From contig JANQPA010000087.1 of assembly GCA_028285545.1 (NCBI GenBank), forward strand, positions 1 to 49,590: 49,590 nt of DNA. The letters are read 5' to 3'. Shown one piece after another: positions 35,901-44,351 of the stretch. The stretch is from Saprospiraceae bacterium (GTDB lineage: Bacteria; Bacteroidota; Bacteroidia; Chitinophagales; Saprospiraceae). The notes beneath the pieces are model-generated. The model was not told the DNA's origin. It saw only the letters and a list, made by a program, of their open reading frames with translations, and did no database searches. The position numbers and the translations under genes are program-made. Positions within the stretch are counted from its first letter, which is position 1, and every line of letters begins with the position of its first letter.

Positions 35901-37211
35901 CTCTTGAGACCAGTTTGCACGGACAGGACTCTTAGGTTTATCTTGGTAAATTAGATGTTCCGTTTTTTTAGAAGGATCTAATAATATTAAACCACGATTT
36001 GAGGTGCCAAGCCACAATTTCCCATCCTTTCTTGGGAATATAGTCATGATGCGATCATGATAAGATGTAAAAGCATCGACCTTTTCATTTTCTCTAATAA
36101 TCCTAAAAATGGCTGCATTTTGGGAGGCCGTCCAAGCCCAAAGAGAGCCATCGCTGGATTGGAACATATTAAAAACTTGATTTTCAGGAAGATCGGTATG
36201 TGGAGGGCCTTTAAAATGAATGACCGTACTTGTTGAGGGATCATAATATTTAAGACCTCCTTGCCAGGCCCCTATCCAAAGTTTTTGATCCTGATCTTCA
36301 AAAATGAATCGGGTATGTAATTCATAAGAATTATTTGAATTTACAGAAGTGGATATTTCAGGACTAAATGAGGTCATCTCTAACCTTTGAAATTTACCTC
36401 TTTCTCTATCCATCAAATGCAAACCTCCTTTTGAAGTGCCAATCCAGAAATTCCCTTTTGAGTCTTCAGAAATAGCAGATACAATATTCGAAACTAAACT
36501 TGTTGAGTCCATAGGATCGTGAAGGAATCGTATAAAAGACTCTGTTTCTGAATGATATCGATTGAGTCCGCCTTGCCTATCCAACATCCAGGGATGGCCC
36601 GTACCGAACCATAAGGTGCCTCTTGAATCTAAAAAGATGACCCGGACCAGATTATTACTGAGGCTGGTAGGGTCATTTGGGTTATGGAGAAACTGTTTAA
36701 AAATTTCTTTATCTCGGTCAAAGCGATTGAGTCCATATTCAGTAGCTATCCACAAATAACCTTCGCTATCCTCTAGAATTTGCATGATTTTATTATTACT
36801 GATGCTATTCTTATTCTTTGAGGATTGATAATGGGTAAAAGTTTCTGTTCTATAATCAAAACGATCCAGGCCATTACCGTAGGTTCCCAACCATAGGGTA
36901 CCATCCTTTGCCACATATATACTTTCTATGTAGTTTGAAGCGATGGAATTGGGGTCCTTGGCATCATTTATATATGTTTTAAACTGATAGCCATCCCAGC
37001 GATGGAGGCCATTCTGGGTTCCAAACCAAAGAAAACCAAAAGAATCTTGTGCCACCGCCTGGACATGATTACCCAACCTTCCATTGGGGAGATCAAATAT
37101 TTCGATGCGGAATGATGGAGTGCTGATTTCTTCCTGAGCATTGCTATTAGAGCCTGCCAGAAGAAAAATAGCCAGAAAAAAGGGCCATATAAAATCCTTT
37201 TTAAGACTCAT
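32913..37211 (-). CDS. Hybrid two-component system protein (propeller sensor, kinase, receiver, AraC output)
   Basis: A 1432-residue one-protein signalling pathway of the Bacteroidota HTCS type. After a signal peptide (about 1-25), periplasmic Reg_prop repeats build two seven-bladed propellers (repeats like DGTLWLGTYGNGLDRFD) to about residue 760, followed by a Y_Y_Y domain (about 775-845) and one transmembrane helix (about 852-872). The kinase has His909 (TNITHEFRTPLTVILGMA), an ATPase domain (NLLSNAVKF, DTGKGIPEE, GSGIGLALTKE), a receiver with Asp1220 (ISDVMMPHKDG) and a C-terminal AraC HTH. HTCSs usually control polysaccharide uptake loci, but no SusC/SusD or glycanase gene is nearby. It lies 20 bp after its paralogue, so they are co-transcribed. 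Confidence 0.93.
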   Translation of the reverse strand: MSLKKDFIWPFFLAIFLLAGSNSNAQEEISTPSFRIEIFDLPNGRLGNHVQAVAQDSFGFLWFGTQNGLHRWDGYQFKTYINDAKDPNSIASNYIESIYVAKDGTLWLGTYGNGLDRFDYRTETFTHYQSSKNKNSISNNKIMQILEDSEGYLWIATEYGLNRFDRDKEIFKQFLHNPNDPTSLSNNLVRVIFLDSRGTLWFGTGHPWMLDRQGGLNRYHSETESFIRFLHDPMDSTSLVSNIVSAISEDSKGNFWIGTSKGGLHLMDRERGKFQRLEMTSFSPEISTSVNSNNSYELHTRFIFEDQDQKLWIGAWQGGLKYYDPSTSTVIHFKGPPHTDLPENQVFNMFQSSDGSLWAWTASQNAAIFRIIRENEKVDAFTSYHDRIMTIFPRKDGKLWLGTSNRGLILLDPSKKTEHLIYQDKPKSPVRANWSQEQNKYLNWNMDQTIRDYDEHKLFDGIWLIEEDPEGYLWLAINNFENRKAKGLMRFHPESGELKLIQHDPNDSSSLASNMVVDLLTDKSGHIWILTDDGTLQSYQPKTQTFKRFPLPLSYSKEQLNYILSKMILADDGTFWLAGSKRWIELEIPLFLFQFNPETETFKYFPIKDMDEPLEENPVTGLQMDLQGNIWISTRRSIYKVYPGKEEIQRFTVWDLGFSNYYGIAFDDSGILWIISEQLIAYNPSSGAYSIFNRNDLGQWDSFTWRSIKKNREGHILTGASNGYFNFDPGLLKSRYSSNPAEVLISDFQLMTRPAENVNLLYSQSRWKTPKIQLSHDQNMFSVHFAALDFHQIENNRFQYKLEGLENQWTKPDFKPTATFNDLDPGKYTFQVRAASANGIWGQPKSVRIIISHPWWKTWWAYSAYLLVIGSFVYLIYRYQLNRKLAQAETQRLKELDTVKTQLYTNITHEFRTPLTVILGMAQQVVDQPQEHFHQGMDLIIRNGKNLLSLVNQMMDLAKLESGKMSINLIQNDIVSFLKYLIESFHSYAESKDIQIHFLSDIDTLTIDYDPEKVQQIISNLLSNAVKFTEEGGNIYFSVLKKMEENGEQLMVKVRDTGKGIPEEQLSNIFDRFYQVNNTATRENSGSGIGLALTKELVVLLGGKIKVKSNADVTSGNQGTEFLLSLPINRQEDTPKAEAHIGQTTVSSFSTTNTKQNNGNMVTASIGKGTAKVLIIEDNQDVVQYLTTCLAAEYQLNIAMDGQEGIDIAIETTPDLIISDVMMPHKDGFEVCQTLKQDERTSHIPIIMLTAKADIESKLEGLEHGADAYLAKPFHKEELLIRIKKQLELRKNLQSHYLNLVGGNGKASIIQEAPKLKNPEDHFVQKVRKVVEDNMDNFDFSIEMLCKEIHMSNSQLHRKLSALTGFSATQFVRYIRLNKAKELLENPALTITAVAFDTGFQDPSYFGRVFKKEFGVTPVEWRQTDNNSHLKE

Positions 37212-37231
37212 AAGTAGTTTTTTTGTGTTTT

Positions 37232-40200
37232 TTAGTTTGGTTTTCTTTCCATCTCAAGTTCTCTCCACTCTAAAGGCGTCACCCCAAACTCCTTCTTAAA
37301 AACCCGTCCAAAGTAACTAGGGTCTTGAAAGCCCGTATCAAAAGCCACAGCTGTTATCGTTAACTCGGGATTCGCTAGTAGTTCTTTAGCTCTGCTCAAG
37401 CGAATATACCGAACGAAATGCGTAGCCGAAAAGCCAGTTAAAGCCGATAATTTGCGATGGAGCTGTGAATTACTCATATGGATTTCTTGGCAAAGCATTT
37501 CAATGCTAAAATCGAAATTGTCCATATTGTCTTCCACTACTTTCCTCACTTTTTGGACAAAATGGTCTTCAGGTTTTTTAATATTGGGAGCTTCCTGAAT
37601 TATAGATGTTTTTCCATTGCTACCAGCTAAATTTAGATAGTGACTTTGTAAATTTTTACGTAGTTCTAATTGTTTTTTAATCCGAATTAAGAGCTCTTCC
37701 TTGTGAAAAGGCTTGGCAAGGTAGGCATCTGCACCCTGTTCCAGTCCTTCCAATTTGCTTTCAATATCAGCCTTGGCCGTAAGCATAATAATGGGAATAT
37801 GGCTGGTCCGTTCGTCTTGTTTAAGCGTTTGACAGACTTCAAAGCCATCTTTTTGAGGCATCATTACATCAGAAATGATCAAATCAGGGGTGGTTTCGAT
37901 AGCAATGTCAATGCCTTCCTGACCGTCTACAGCTATTTTTAGCTGATATTCAGAAGCCAAGCAGGAAGTAAGATATTGGACTACATCCGGATTATCTTCT
38001 GCTATTAAGATAGTAGGAGTAGATTTGGAGGCTTTATTAGCAAGCATTGCTGTTGAAATGCCTTTGGTTGTAGTAGCAATAATGGGTAATTCTATTTTCT
38101 GTAGTTCTCTTTTTCTTTCAATATCGGAAACCTGAATAGGGCTATTCAAATGAATGGGCAGCAACACTTCAAACTCACTACCATTACCTTCAATGCTGCT
38201 AACTGTAATTTTTCCCTCCATTAAATGGATGAGCTCTTTGGTCAAAGCCAGTCCTATGCCGGAACCACCACTTTCTTTGGTATCCGTGTTATCCACCTGG
38301 TAAAAACGATCAAAAATGTGGGGGAGTTGACCTTCAGGAATACCTTTGCCGGTATCTTTTACTTTAATAAAAAAATGAGGTTTTTCATTTTCCACAGATT
38401 GTCCCGCCGTAAAGTAAATATTCCCTCCAGGGGGAGTAAATTTTACCGCATTGGAAATAAGATTTGAAACCACTTGCTGCACTTTTTCTTCATCATAATC
38501 CATACTTAAGGCTTCAAGGTTGGTAAGAAAATGGATTTGAATATTTTTTGTTTCAGCAAAAGAGTGGAAGCTTTCGATCAAATATTTTAAATAATTGACA
38601 ATGTCTCCCTGATGTAGATTCAAGTTCATTTTACCACTTTCCAATTTGGACAAATCAAGCATCTGGTTAACTAAGGAAAGTAGGTTTTCTCCATTTCGGA
38701 TAACCATCTGCAGGCCTTGACGAAAATATTCCTTTGGCTGATCCAGTGCCTGTCGGGCCATTCCTAAAATTACAGTGAGTGGCGTGCGGAATTCATGGGT
38801 GATATTGGTATAAAGTTGCGTTTTGACAGTATCTAATTCCTTCAGGCGCTGAGCTTCGGCAACAGCCAGTTTTCGATTCAACTGATACTGATAGACCAAA
38901 TAAACCAGTAAGGAAATAAAAAATAAATAAGCTCCATAGGCCCACCATGTTCTCCACCAGGGAGGAACAATGGTAATTTCTACGGATTTTGGTGTTCCCC
39001 ATTTTCCGTTGGCATTAGCGGCGCGGACTTGAAAGGTATAATCTCCGGGAGAAAGATTATAATAATTAGCTATAGGGTTTTTACCGGCCTGCCTCCATTG
39101 ATCATAAAGACCCAATAATCTGTATTCATGGCGATTGTTTTCTGGCTGATAAAAATCAAGTGCTGAAAAATGAAATTCAAACATGTTTTGATGATATGGA
39201 AGCCTAACCTTTGGGGTCTTCCAGGTATTTCCTGAAAACAAAGGATTGTCTCCACCATCAGGCTGATCCAGTAATTGAAAATCACTGATTAATACCTCAG
39301 TTGCATTCTGTGGAAGACTACTTTTGATTTGATTGAGTGAAAAATATTGTAAATGCTGGTCATCACCAATAAATAACAGTTCTTCTTGACTTTGATAGAT
39401 ATTGGCAAACCTCAAGACTCCATTTATTATCTTAAAATATACATTACTTGTTTCGGTTTTTGTATCAATAGAGATTAAGTAATCACCCAGTAACCAGATT
39501 TTACCTGTCTTGTCAATGTTTAGTCTATTCAAAAAGCGAGAAGACAGCATTTCATCAGCTTTTATTATTTGAGTCTTGATAGAGGGGTTAAACTTTATTA
39601 AGGATTGAGTAGTATTGATCCAGATATTGCCTTGGGGATCCTCCTGGATTCCTAATACATATTCGGAAAGAGCATTTCTTTCAAATTCTTTAATGTCAAA
39701 GGATTTAAATTTCTGTAGCTTAGGATCAAATTGTAAAACAAAAAAAGGACGTACGTTAATATCAAAACAGTGATGACCTGCAAGCCAAAGCGTCCCATCT
39801 CTAGCTTGAGTTATTTTTACATTGATACAAGATCGACAATCAGCAGGTTCATTATCGCAGAGTAAGGGATTGGAAAATCTTTGGAAGCTTTCAGTTTCAG
39901 GCTTAAAAAGATAAAGGTCTCCGGTAATTGAAGCAACCCAAATATTACCCTCTTTATCGCTTAGGATATCTTGGAAAAAAACGCTGGAGCTAGCGGAAAT
40001 TCCGAAATCCTTAATAGAAAAAGATTTTAACTCTTTTCTAATTGGATGGAAACGGAGTAAAACTACTTCCTCTGAATCATAGAATGTTTGACGTGCCAGC
40101 CATAAATACCCTTCCTTGTCTTCAGTAATTAGGTTGATATCATCAAATAGTTCCCTTTTGGAGATATAGTCTACAATCCGATTGCGATCCCATCCTAGGT

Positions 40201-41554
40201 AACCATTCTCTTCTTTTGACCAAACAAAGGTAGTAGGATTTTTGGGGTCATTTTTATAAGAAAAATGAACATTTTTATCAGATAGGTCGATTGATATCAA
40301 ACCGAAACAACAGGTTCCTACCCAAAGTTGGCCATCTTTTTTTTGATAAATGGAAGTGATCAGGCCCGCATCAGGAATAGAAATTTGGTTAAACTTAATG
40401 TTACTTTTTTTAAGTACTTTAAATACCGCCGCTTTCGTTCCTGCAGTCCAACCCCAAAGCGTCCCATCTCGAGATTGAAACATATTCCATACAAAATCCT
40501 CAGGTAAATTATCCGTGCTTGAACTCTTAAAATAATGGGAGACCTCCCTTTTTTGGGTATCGTAATATTTTAATCCGCCTGTCCAGGCCCCCACCCAGAG
40601 ATTCTGATTGGGATCTTCAAAAATAAAGCGAGTATGCCACTCATATAAAGGTTGATCAGGTTTAGGAGCAGATAATTTTTTAGGATTATTGGGATCCTCC
40701 TTCAAGCGCTGGAATTTGCCCGTTTTTCGATCCATTATATGTAAGCCATCCCCTGTGGTTCCAACCCAGAAATTTCCCTTTGAATCTTCATAAATAGCGG
40801 TAATTTTATTGGAAGTTAAGCTTTGTGGGTCATTAGGATCATGCTTAAAGTGGGTAAAAGATTCTGTTTTGGGATCATAACGATTTAATCCACCACCATC
40901 ATCATCCTTTTGCCACGGAAATCCTGTCCCAAACCACAGCGTCCCCTGAGAATCAATATAGGCCACTCGGCATACAGGATGGCTGATGCTACCAGGATCT
41001 TCAGGATCGTGGACAAACCTTTTAAATTTACCAGTTGAAGGATCAAATCGATTAATTCCCAGGTTTGTCGAAATCCATAAATAGCCTTCCTGATCTTCAA
41101 TGATATGTTGAACATTATGACCTAAAAGACTTGAAGGATCTTCAGGGTCTGGGATAAATCGGGTGAAATTATCAGTTCGGTGATTATAACGATTGAGGCC
41201 TGTTTCCCAGGTGCCAACCCAAAGAGTCCCATCCTTGGCAACGTATAGATACTCTATATATCGACCTGAAAGTGAACTGGAATCCAGGAGGTTATTCAAA
41301 TAAGTTTTGAATTGATAACCATCCCATCTGTGCAGACCGGCTTGTGAGCCAAACCAAATAAATCCAAAGGAATCCTGAGTGATAGACTGTACGTGATTGC
41401 CCCAAACACCATTAGGTAATTCAAAGGTTTCGAATTGAAATTCTGAAGCAGTAATTTCTTCCTGTGCACTGGCAGAAGTGAGAAAGGAAAGAGTTGCCCA
41501 GAAAAAGAAGGCACCTATTTTAAAATTTAAATTCATATCATAACAATTCTTCAC
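37232..41554 (-). CDS. Hybrid two-component system protein, paralogue of the downstream gene
   Basis: A 1440-residue HTCS with the same order: signal peptide, two Reg_prop propellers, Y_Y_Y domain, one transmembrane helix, kinase (His920), receiver (Asp1229) and AraC HTH. The start may instead be ATG 41536 (MNLNFKIGAFFFW), which gives a cleaner signal peptide. The receiver-HTH part is nearly identical to the neighbour's (for example QGADAYLAKPFHKEELLIRI against HGADAYLAKPFHKEELLIRI), whereas the sensors differ widely. An 88-bp heptamer tandem array lies 63 bp before the start and could affect expression. Confidence 0.93.
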   Translation of the reverse strand: MKNCYDMNLNFKIGAFFFWATLSFLTSASAQEEITASEFQFETFELPNGVWGNHVQSITQDSFGFIWFGSQAGLHRWDGYQFKTYLNNLLDSSSLSGRYIEYLYVAKDGTLWVGTWETGLNRYNHRTDNFTRFIPDPEDPSSLLGHNVQHIIEDQEGYLWISTNLGINRFDPSTGKFKRFVHDPEDPGSISHPVCRVAYIDSQGTLWFGTGFPWQKDDDGGGLNRYDPKTESFTHFKHDPNDPQSLTSNKITAIYEDSKGNFWVGTTGDGLHIMDRKTGKFQRLKEDPNNPKKLSAPKPDQPLYEWHTRFIFEDPNQNLWVGAWTGGLKYYDTQKREVSHYFKSSSTDNLPEDFVWNMFQSRDGTLWGWTAGTKAAVFKVLKKSNIKFNQISIPDAGLITSIYQKKDGQLWVGTCCFGLISIDLSDKNVHFSYKNDPKNPTTFVWSKEENGYLGWDRNRIVDYISKRELFDDINLITEDKEGYLWLARQTFYDSEEVVLLRFHPIRKELKSFSIKDFGISASSSVFFQDILSDKEGNIWVASITGDLYLFKPETESFQRFSNPLLCDNEPADCRSCINVKITQARDGTLWLAGHHCFDINVRPFFVLQFDPKLQKFKSFDIKEFERNALSEYVLGIQEDPQGNIWINTTQSLIKFNPSIKTQIIKADEMLSSRFLNRLNIDKTGKIWLLGDYLISIDTKTETSNVYFKIINGVLRFANIYQSQEELLFIGDDQHLQYFSLNQIKSSLPQNATEVLISDFQLLDQPDGGDNPLFSGNTWKTPKVRLPYHQNMFEFHFSALDFYQPENNRHEYRLLGLYDQWRQAGKNPIANYYNLSPGDYTFQVRAANANGKWGTPKSVEITIVPPWWRTWWAYGAYLFFISLLVYLVYQYQLNRKLAVAEAQRLKELDTVKTQLYTNITHEFRTPLTVILGMARQALDQPKEYFRQGLQMVIRNGENLLSLVNQMLDLSKLESGKMNLNLHQGDIVNYLKYLIESFHSFAETKNIQIHFLTNLEALSMDYDEEKVQQVVSNLISNAVKFTPPGGNIYFTAGQSVENEKPHFFIKVKDTGKGIPEGQLPHIFDRFYQVDNTDTKESGGSGIGLALTKELIHLMEGKITVSSIEGNGSEFEVLLPIHLNSPIQVSDIERKRELQKIELPIIATTTKGISTAMLANKASKSTPTILIAEDNPDVVQYLTSCLASEYQLKIAVDGQEGIDIAIETTPDLIISDVMMPQKDGFEVCQTLKQDERTSHIPIIMLTAKADIESKLEGLEQGADAYLAKPFHKEELLIRIKKQLELRKNLQSHYLNLAGSNGKTSIIQEAPNIKKPEDHFVQKVRKVVEDNMDNFDFSIEMLCQEIHMSNSQLHRKLSALTGFSATHFVRYIRLSRAKELLANPELTITAVAFDTGFQDPSYFGRVFKKEFGVTPLEWRELEMERKPN

Positions 41555-41616
41555 CTTTAAAATAGTGAATAGTTAATGGTTATTAGTTATTCGTTAATAG
41601 TTGAAAATGCTTATCT

Positions 41617-41704
41617 ACCAATAACCAATAACCAATAACCAATAACCAATAACCAATAACCAATAACCAATAACCAATAACCAATAACCAATAACCAATA
41701 ACCA
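41617..41704. repeat. Heptanucleotide tandem repeat (ACCAATA)n
   Basis: ACCAATA is repeated about 12.5 times without visible errors. It begins 15 bp after the end of the 248-residue-protein gene and ends 63 bp before the HTCS start codon on the minus strand. Degenerate AATAGTTAATGGTTATTAG-like sequence borders it. As a 7-bp unit array it can change length by slippage, which would shift promoter or leader spacing of the HTCS pair. Confidence 0.9.
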
Positions 41705-41719
41705 AATAACTAACCCCCA

Positions 41720-42466
41720 TCACTTTGCCGCCATCTTTGTTTTAGGAATAAAATGCTGTATAACTTGTTGCTCCTTCATCTGAATGCCATTTGGGTTGTA
41801 GCTAAAAAATTGAAGCTGTACCATCTTTCCTACTTTGATAATAAAATAATAGTCTCCATAGGCCATTCCTTCCAGGTTGAACTTTTTGGCAAAACCATTC
41901 TCTCCATTTACTCTGACTGCTAATATCTTGTTGGAAAAAACCTGGTTTAGTTGAATGACCGTTTTTTGGGAGGCCAAGTTAGCTAACTGAACTCCTACAC
42001 TTTGTATGCCAGGGCTGGTAAAACGACTGATTACTTTTCCTTTTTTCTTGGAGGAGGAGACACTTGCCAAAATTGCCTCGGTTCCCTTTTGCTGTATCTT
42101 GTTTGGTGCTTGAAAAAAATCAAAATCAAAATCATTTTTATAAAAAGCCTGTACAAAATACTGTCCATTGTTTTCAATTTGTAGAAGATATTCTCCTGCA
42201 GGCAGGCCTTTAAGATTTACTCTTTTAGCATAGCCTATTTCATTTTTAATGTAATCAGATATCCAAACCTTAGTACTGAAATCTACCACCTTAATGATGG
42301 TGTTTTTCTTTTGAAGATTAGCCAATCGTAGTCCTATTGTTGAGGTATTATATTTTTCAATTTTAACCATTATGCTGTTTGCTTTTTCTGCTGGCCTAGC
42401 CTGTAAGGTTAAAGTGACCATCATTATCATTGAAAGGGTGCTTAATAGGAATCTTTGCGTTTTCAT
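41720..42466 (-). CDS. Secreted protein with two tandem beta-sandwich-like units
   Basis: A 248-residue protein with a signal peptide (about 1-23) and an internal duplication. Unit 1 (about 45-115) reads GLRLANLQKKNTIIKVVDFS ... AKRVNLKGLPAGEYLLQIEN; unit 2 (about 155-230) reads GVQLANLASQKTVIQLNQVF ... AKKFNLEGMAYGDYYFIIKV. Each looks like a small beta-sandwich similar to the C-terminal sorting or DUF3244-like modules of Bacteroidota. Function is unknown; it may be a surface-associated protein. It is upstream of the HTCS pair on the same strand, but the heptamer array intervenes. Confidence 0.75.
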   Translation of the reverse strand: MKTQRFLLSTLSMIMMVTLTLQARPAEKANSIMVKIEKYNTSTIGLRLANLQKKNTIIKVVDFSTKVWISDYIKNEIGYAKRVNLKGLPAGEYLLQIENNGQYFVQAFYKNDFDFDFFQAPNKIQQKGTEAILASVSSSKKKGKVISRFTSPGIQSVGVQLANLASQKTVIQLNQVFSNKILAVRVNGENGFAKKFNLEGMAYGDYYFIIKVGKMVQLQFFSYNPNGIQMKEQQVIQHFIPKTKMAAK

Positions 42467-42631
42467 TTTTTAAATTTTTAAGTGATGAATGACGGTTTTT
42501 TATAAAACTGTTTTAGATGTTTTACCTTATCCATCACGGCTTAGAAATACTTTTCAAAAAACTATATCACAAAGATGAATGCTGAGTCCTTTTCCTACTC
42601 GGACATGGAGCACAAGGTATCGGATATTGAT

Positions 42632-42656
42632 TGCAAGCGCTCGGACGGAGCTTGCA
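42632..42656. repeat. 7-bp inverted repeat in intergenic region
   Basis: TGCAAGC at 42632-42638 is complemented at 42650-42656 around an 11-nt loop. It is GC-richer than its surroundings and may be a transcript-end hairpin or part of a structured leader of the 248-residue-protein gene. Confidence 0.35.
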
Positions 42657-42694
42657 CGAATGGTATTAGTAATGTGTTTACGTTAAAGAATATT

Positions 42695-42727
42695 GACTGT
42701 GAACCCGCCTCAGACGGGTTCACAGTC
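42695..42727 (-). terminator. Hairpin terminator of the envelope protein gene
   Basis: A 13-bp perfect stem (GACTGTGAACCCG at 42695-42707 with 42715-42727) and a 7-nt loop lie 20 bp after the stop of the minus-strand gene ending at 42748. The stem is strong; the following U run is weak. Confidence 0.6.
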
Positions 42728-42747
42728 TCATTATATAGATAGGGTGA

Positions 42748-44271
42748 CTAATTTCCTAAAAAATTAAAAGAAATGCCCAAAAAGTAACCCATTTCATAAA
42801 CGGACTTAATCGGTACAATACTTTCAGAATAGGCATCTCCGACGCTAAATCCCTGTGCCAGGCGATCTACTTTTCCTGCCATCAAACCAGAGGTAAAAAC
42901 AATTCTTTGAGTTTTACCAATGATCAAGCTAGGCCCCAGAAAATAGGTTTGCAGGCCCGAAGTCTCTCCTCCAATACCTATACCTAAGCCAAAAGCCCCA
43001 CCAAGAGATACCTGGTTTTTGCTTTGGGGATGGAAGTGGATAAACGAGGTAACGATAGGGGTAAAAGGATCCAGATCATCCGCAATAATTCGATCTTCCC
43101 GGGTAGAGTAAAATTGAGGACGGTTAAAAAAACTAGCGAAGCTTATACCTACACTGGCATTTATTTTTAAGCCACCAAAGACAGAAACTTGAAGTGGATT
43201 TAGCTGAAGAGTTTTGGCTCCTTCAATTTGGGCGGAATCGATAGGAGTAAGGGATATCCTGATTTGAGTCAGATCATCTTCAGGACTAAGGATGATTTTT
43301 TTCTCAAACTTATGCTCCTTCATTTCTTCGTAAAGGTACCTGATCTTAGAAAGCTCCTTGATATCCCATTGGCCGATCTGCTCGATCTGCTCCTCCATTT
43401 GTTCGACTTTTTCCTGGTAGGAGTTTTTTCTGTTTTCAGCGGCGGTAAAGGAACTCAAAAAACTAGCCTGATCTGAAAGGGGGAGTTGCGAAGCAGCAAG
43501 CAATTTATTGGTAGTGCTTAGTTTAGTGAATTCGGCTTCCAGACGTTCCGTCTCTGTTTTGTAATCTTTTATTTGATTGCCAATTATTTTTTTAGGATCA
43601 GATTTTTCAAATAAATCTTCCAGGTCAAATTTTTTATCTCCTTTTACGCCAAGAATTTCTTCCATATATTCTAAGGAAATCTTTTTAATCTGCTTTGGAC
43701 TCAGATTGGGATTAGTCCTTAGGGAGGCTGCTTCTTCGGCTTTAAAGGCATTAAACTCCTGACTTTGAATGTCTGTTTCTATATCTTCTCCAATATCTTC
43801 AATTTCCTCTTCGATATCACGCATGTCTTTTAAGATACTCGTAAACTGGGCACTTAATCTTTTTACTTCTGCAGAAACTTCTACGGCATTGGCTGCTCCA
43901 TCACGATCACTGCTTATTGAATTTTCACTTATTTGAAAGCCGGGGATGCCAAAATTACTGGCAGCGTCTTTTAATTGTTGAAAAGCGCCCGATCCTTCAC
44001 CTCCTACAGAAAATATTTTCCCAACGCCACTAGAAGGAATCTTATAGTCCCTACTACTAGTATTGACTCTTACATCGTAGATATAATCATTATAATTTAT
44101 GACATGAAGCACTGCCTTTTCTCCTTTTTTAAGTACGGCCTCTTTGGTAGGCTGACCATTTTTTAGATAAAAAATGGAGTCTTCAGTTACATCATAATAG
44201 ATATGTAAATCCTGGGCATTTGAAATTTGGAAGGTAAAAAAAAATAGCAAGACGAATAAGGCGTTTTTCAT
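42748..44271 (-). CDS. Predicted envelope protein: coiled coil plus beta-barrel-like C-terminus
   Basis: I do not recognise the family. The best start is ATG 44271, which begins a clean signal peptide (MKNALFVLLFFFTFQISNAQ); the frame is open to 44322. From 44271 it has 507 residues. An early domain (about 20-80) is followed by a charged helical section with likely coiled coils (about 140-310; EEIEDIGEDIETD, EKVEQMEEQIEQIGQ). The last 150 residues alternate Gly/aromatic beta-strands (GAFGLGIGIGGE, TYFLGPSLIIGKT, YFLGISFNFLG) and end in a hydrophobic strand, as in small outer-membrane barrels. It is divergent from the CHASE2 gene with only 80 bp between starts. Confidence 0.7.
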   Translation of the reverse strand: MKNALFVLLFFFTFQISNAQDLHIYYDVTEDSIFYLKNGQPTKEAVLKKGEKAVLHVINYNDYIYDVRVNTSSRDYKIPSSGVGKIFSVGGEGSGAFQQLKDAASNFGIPGFQISENSISSDRDGAANAVEVSAEVKRLSAQFTSILKDMRDIEEEIEDIGEDIETDIQSQEFNAFKAEEAASLRTNPNLSPKQIKKISLEYMEEILGVKGDKKFDLEDLFEKSDPKKIIGNQIKDYKTETERLEAEFTKLSTTNKLLAASQLPLSDQASFLSSFTAAENRKNSYQEKVEQMEEQIEQIGQWDIKELSKIRYLYEEMKEHKFEKKIILSPEDDLTQIRISLTPIDSAQIEGAKTLQLNPLQVSVFGGLKINASVGISFASFFNRPQFYSTREDRIIADDLDPFTPIVTSFIHFHPQSKNQVSLGGAFGLGIGIGGETSGLQTYFLGPSLIIGKTQRIVFTSGLMAGKVDRLAQGFSVGDAYSESIVPIKSVYEMGYFLGISFNFLGN

Positions 44272-44351
44272 TTGTAAGGTTTGTGGCGTTTTTTGCGTAA
44301 ATTTAAGACCTAACTGATTCACTTTCCAATATAGGAATTTTTAAGCGTGTT

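Noticed and set aside
32913-41554. Polysaccharide utilisation locus
   Set aside because: HTCS regulators are present, but no SusC/SusD pair, glycoside hydrolase or lyase gene is found in the window.
41617-41704. CRISPR array
   Set aside because: The 7-bp unit repeats without spacers and no cas gene is present; it is a simple tandem repeat.
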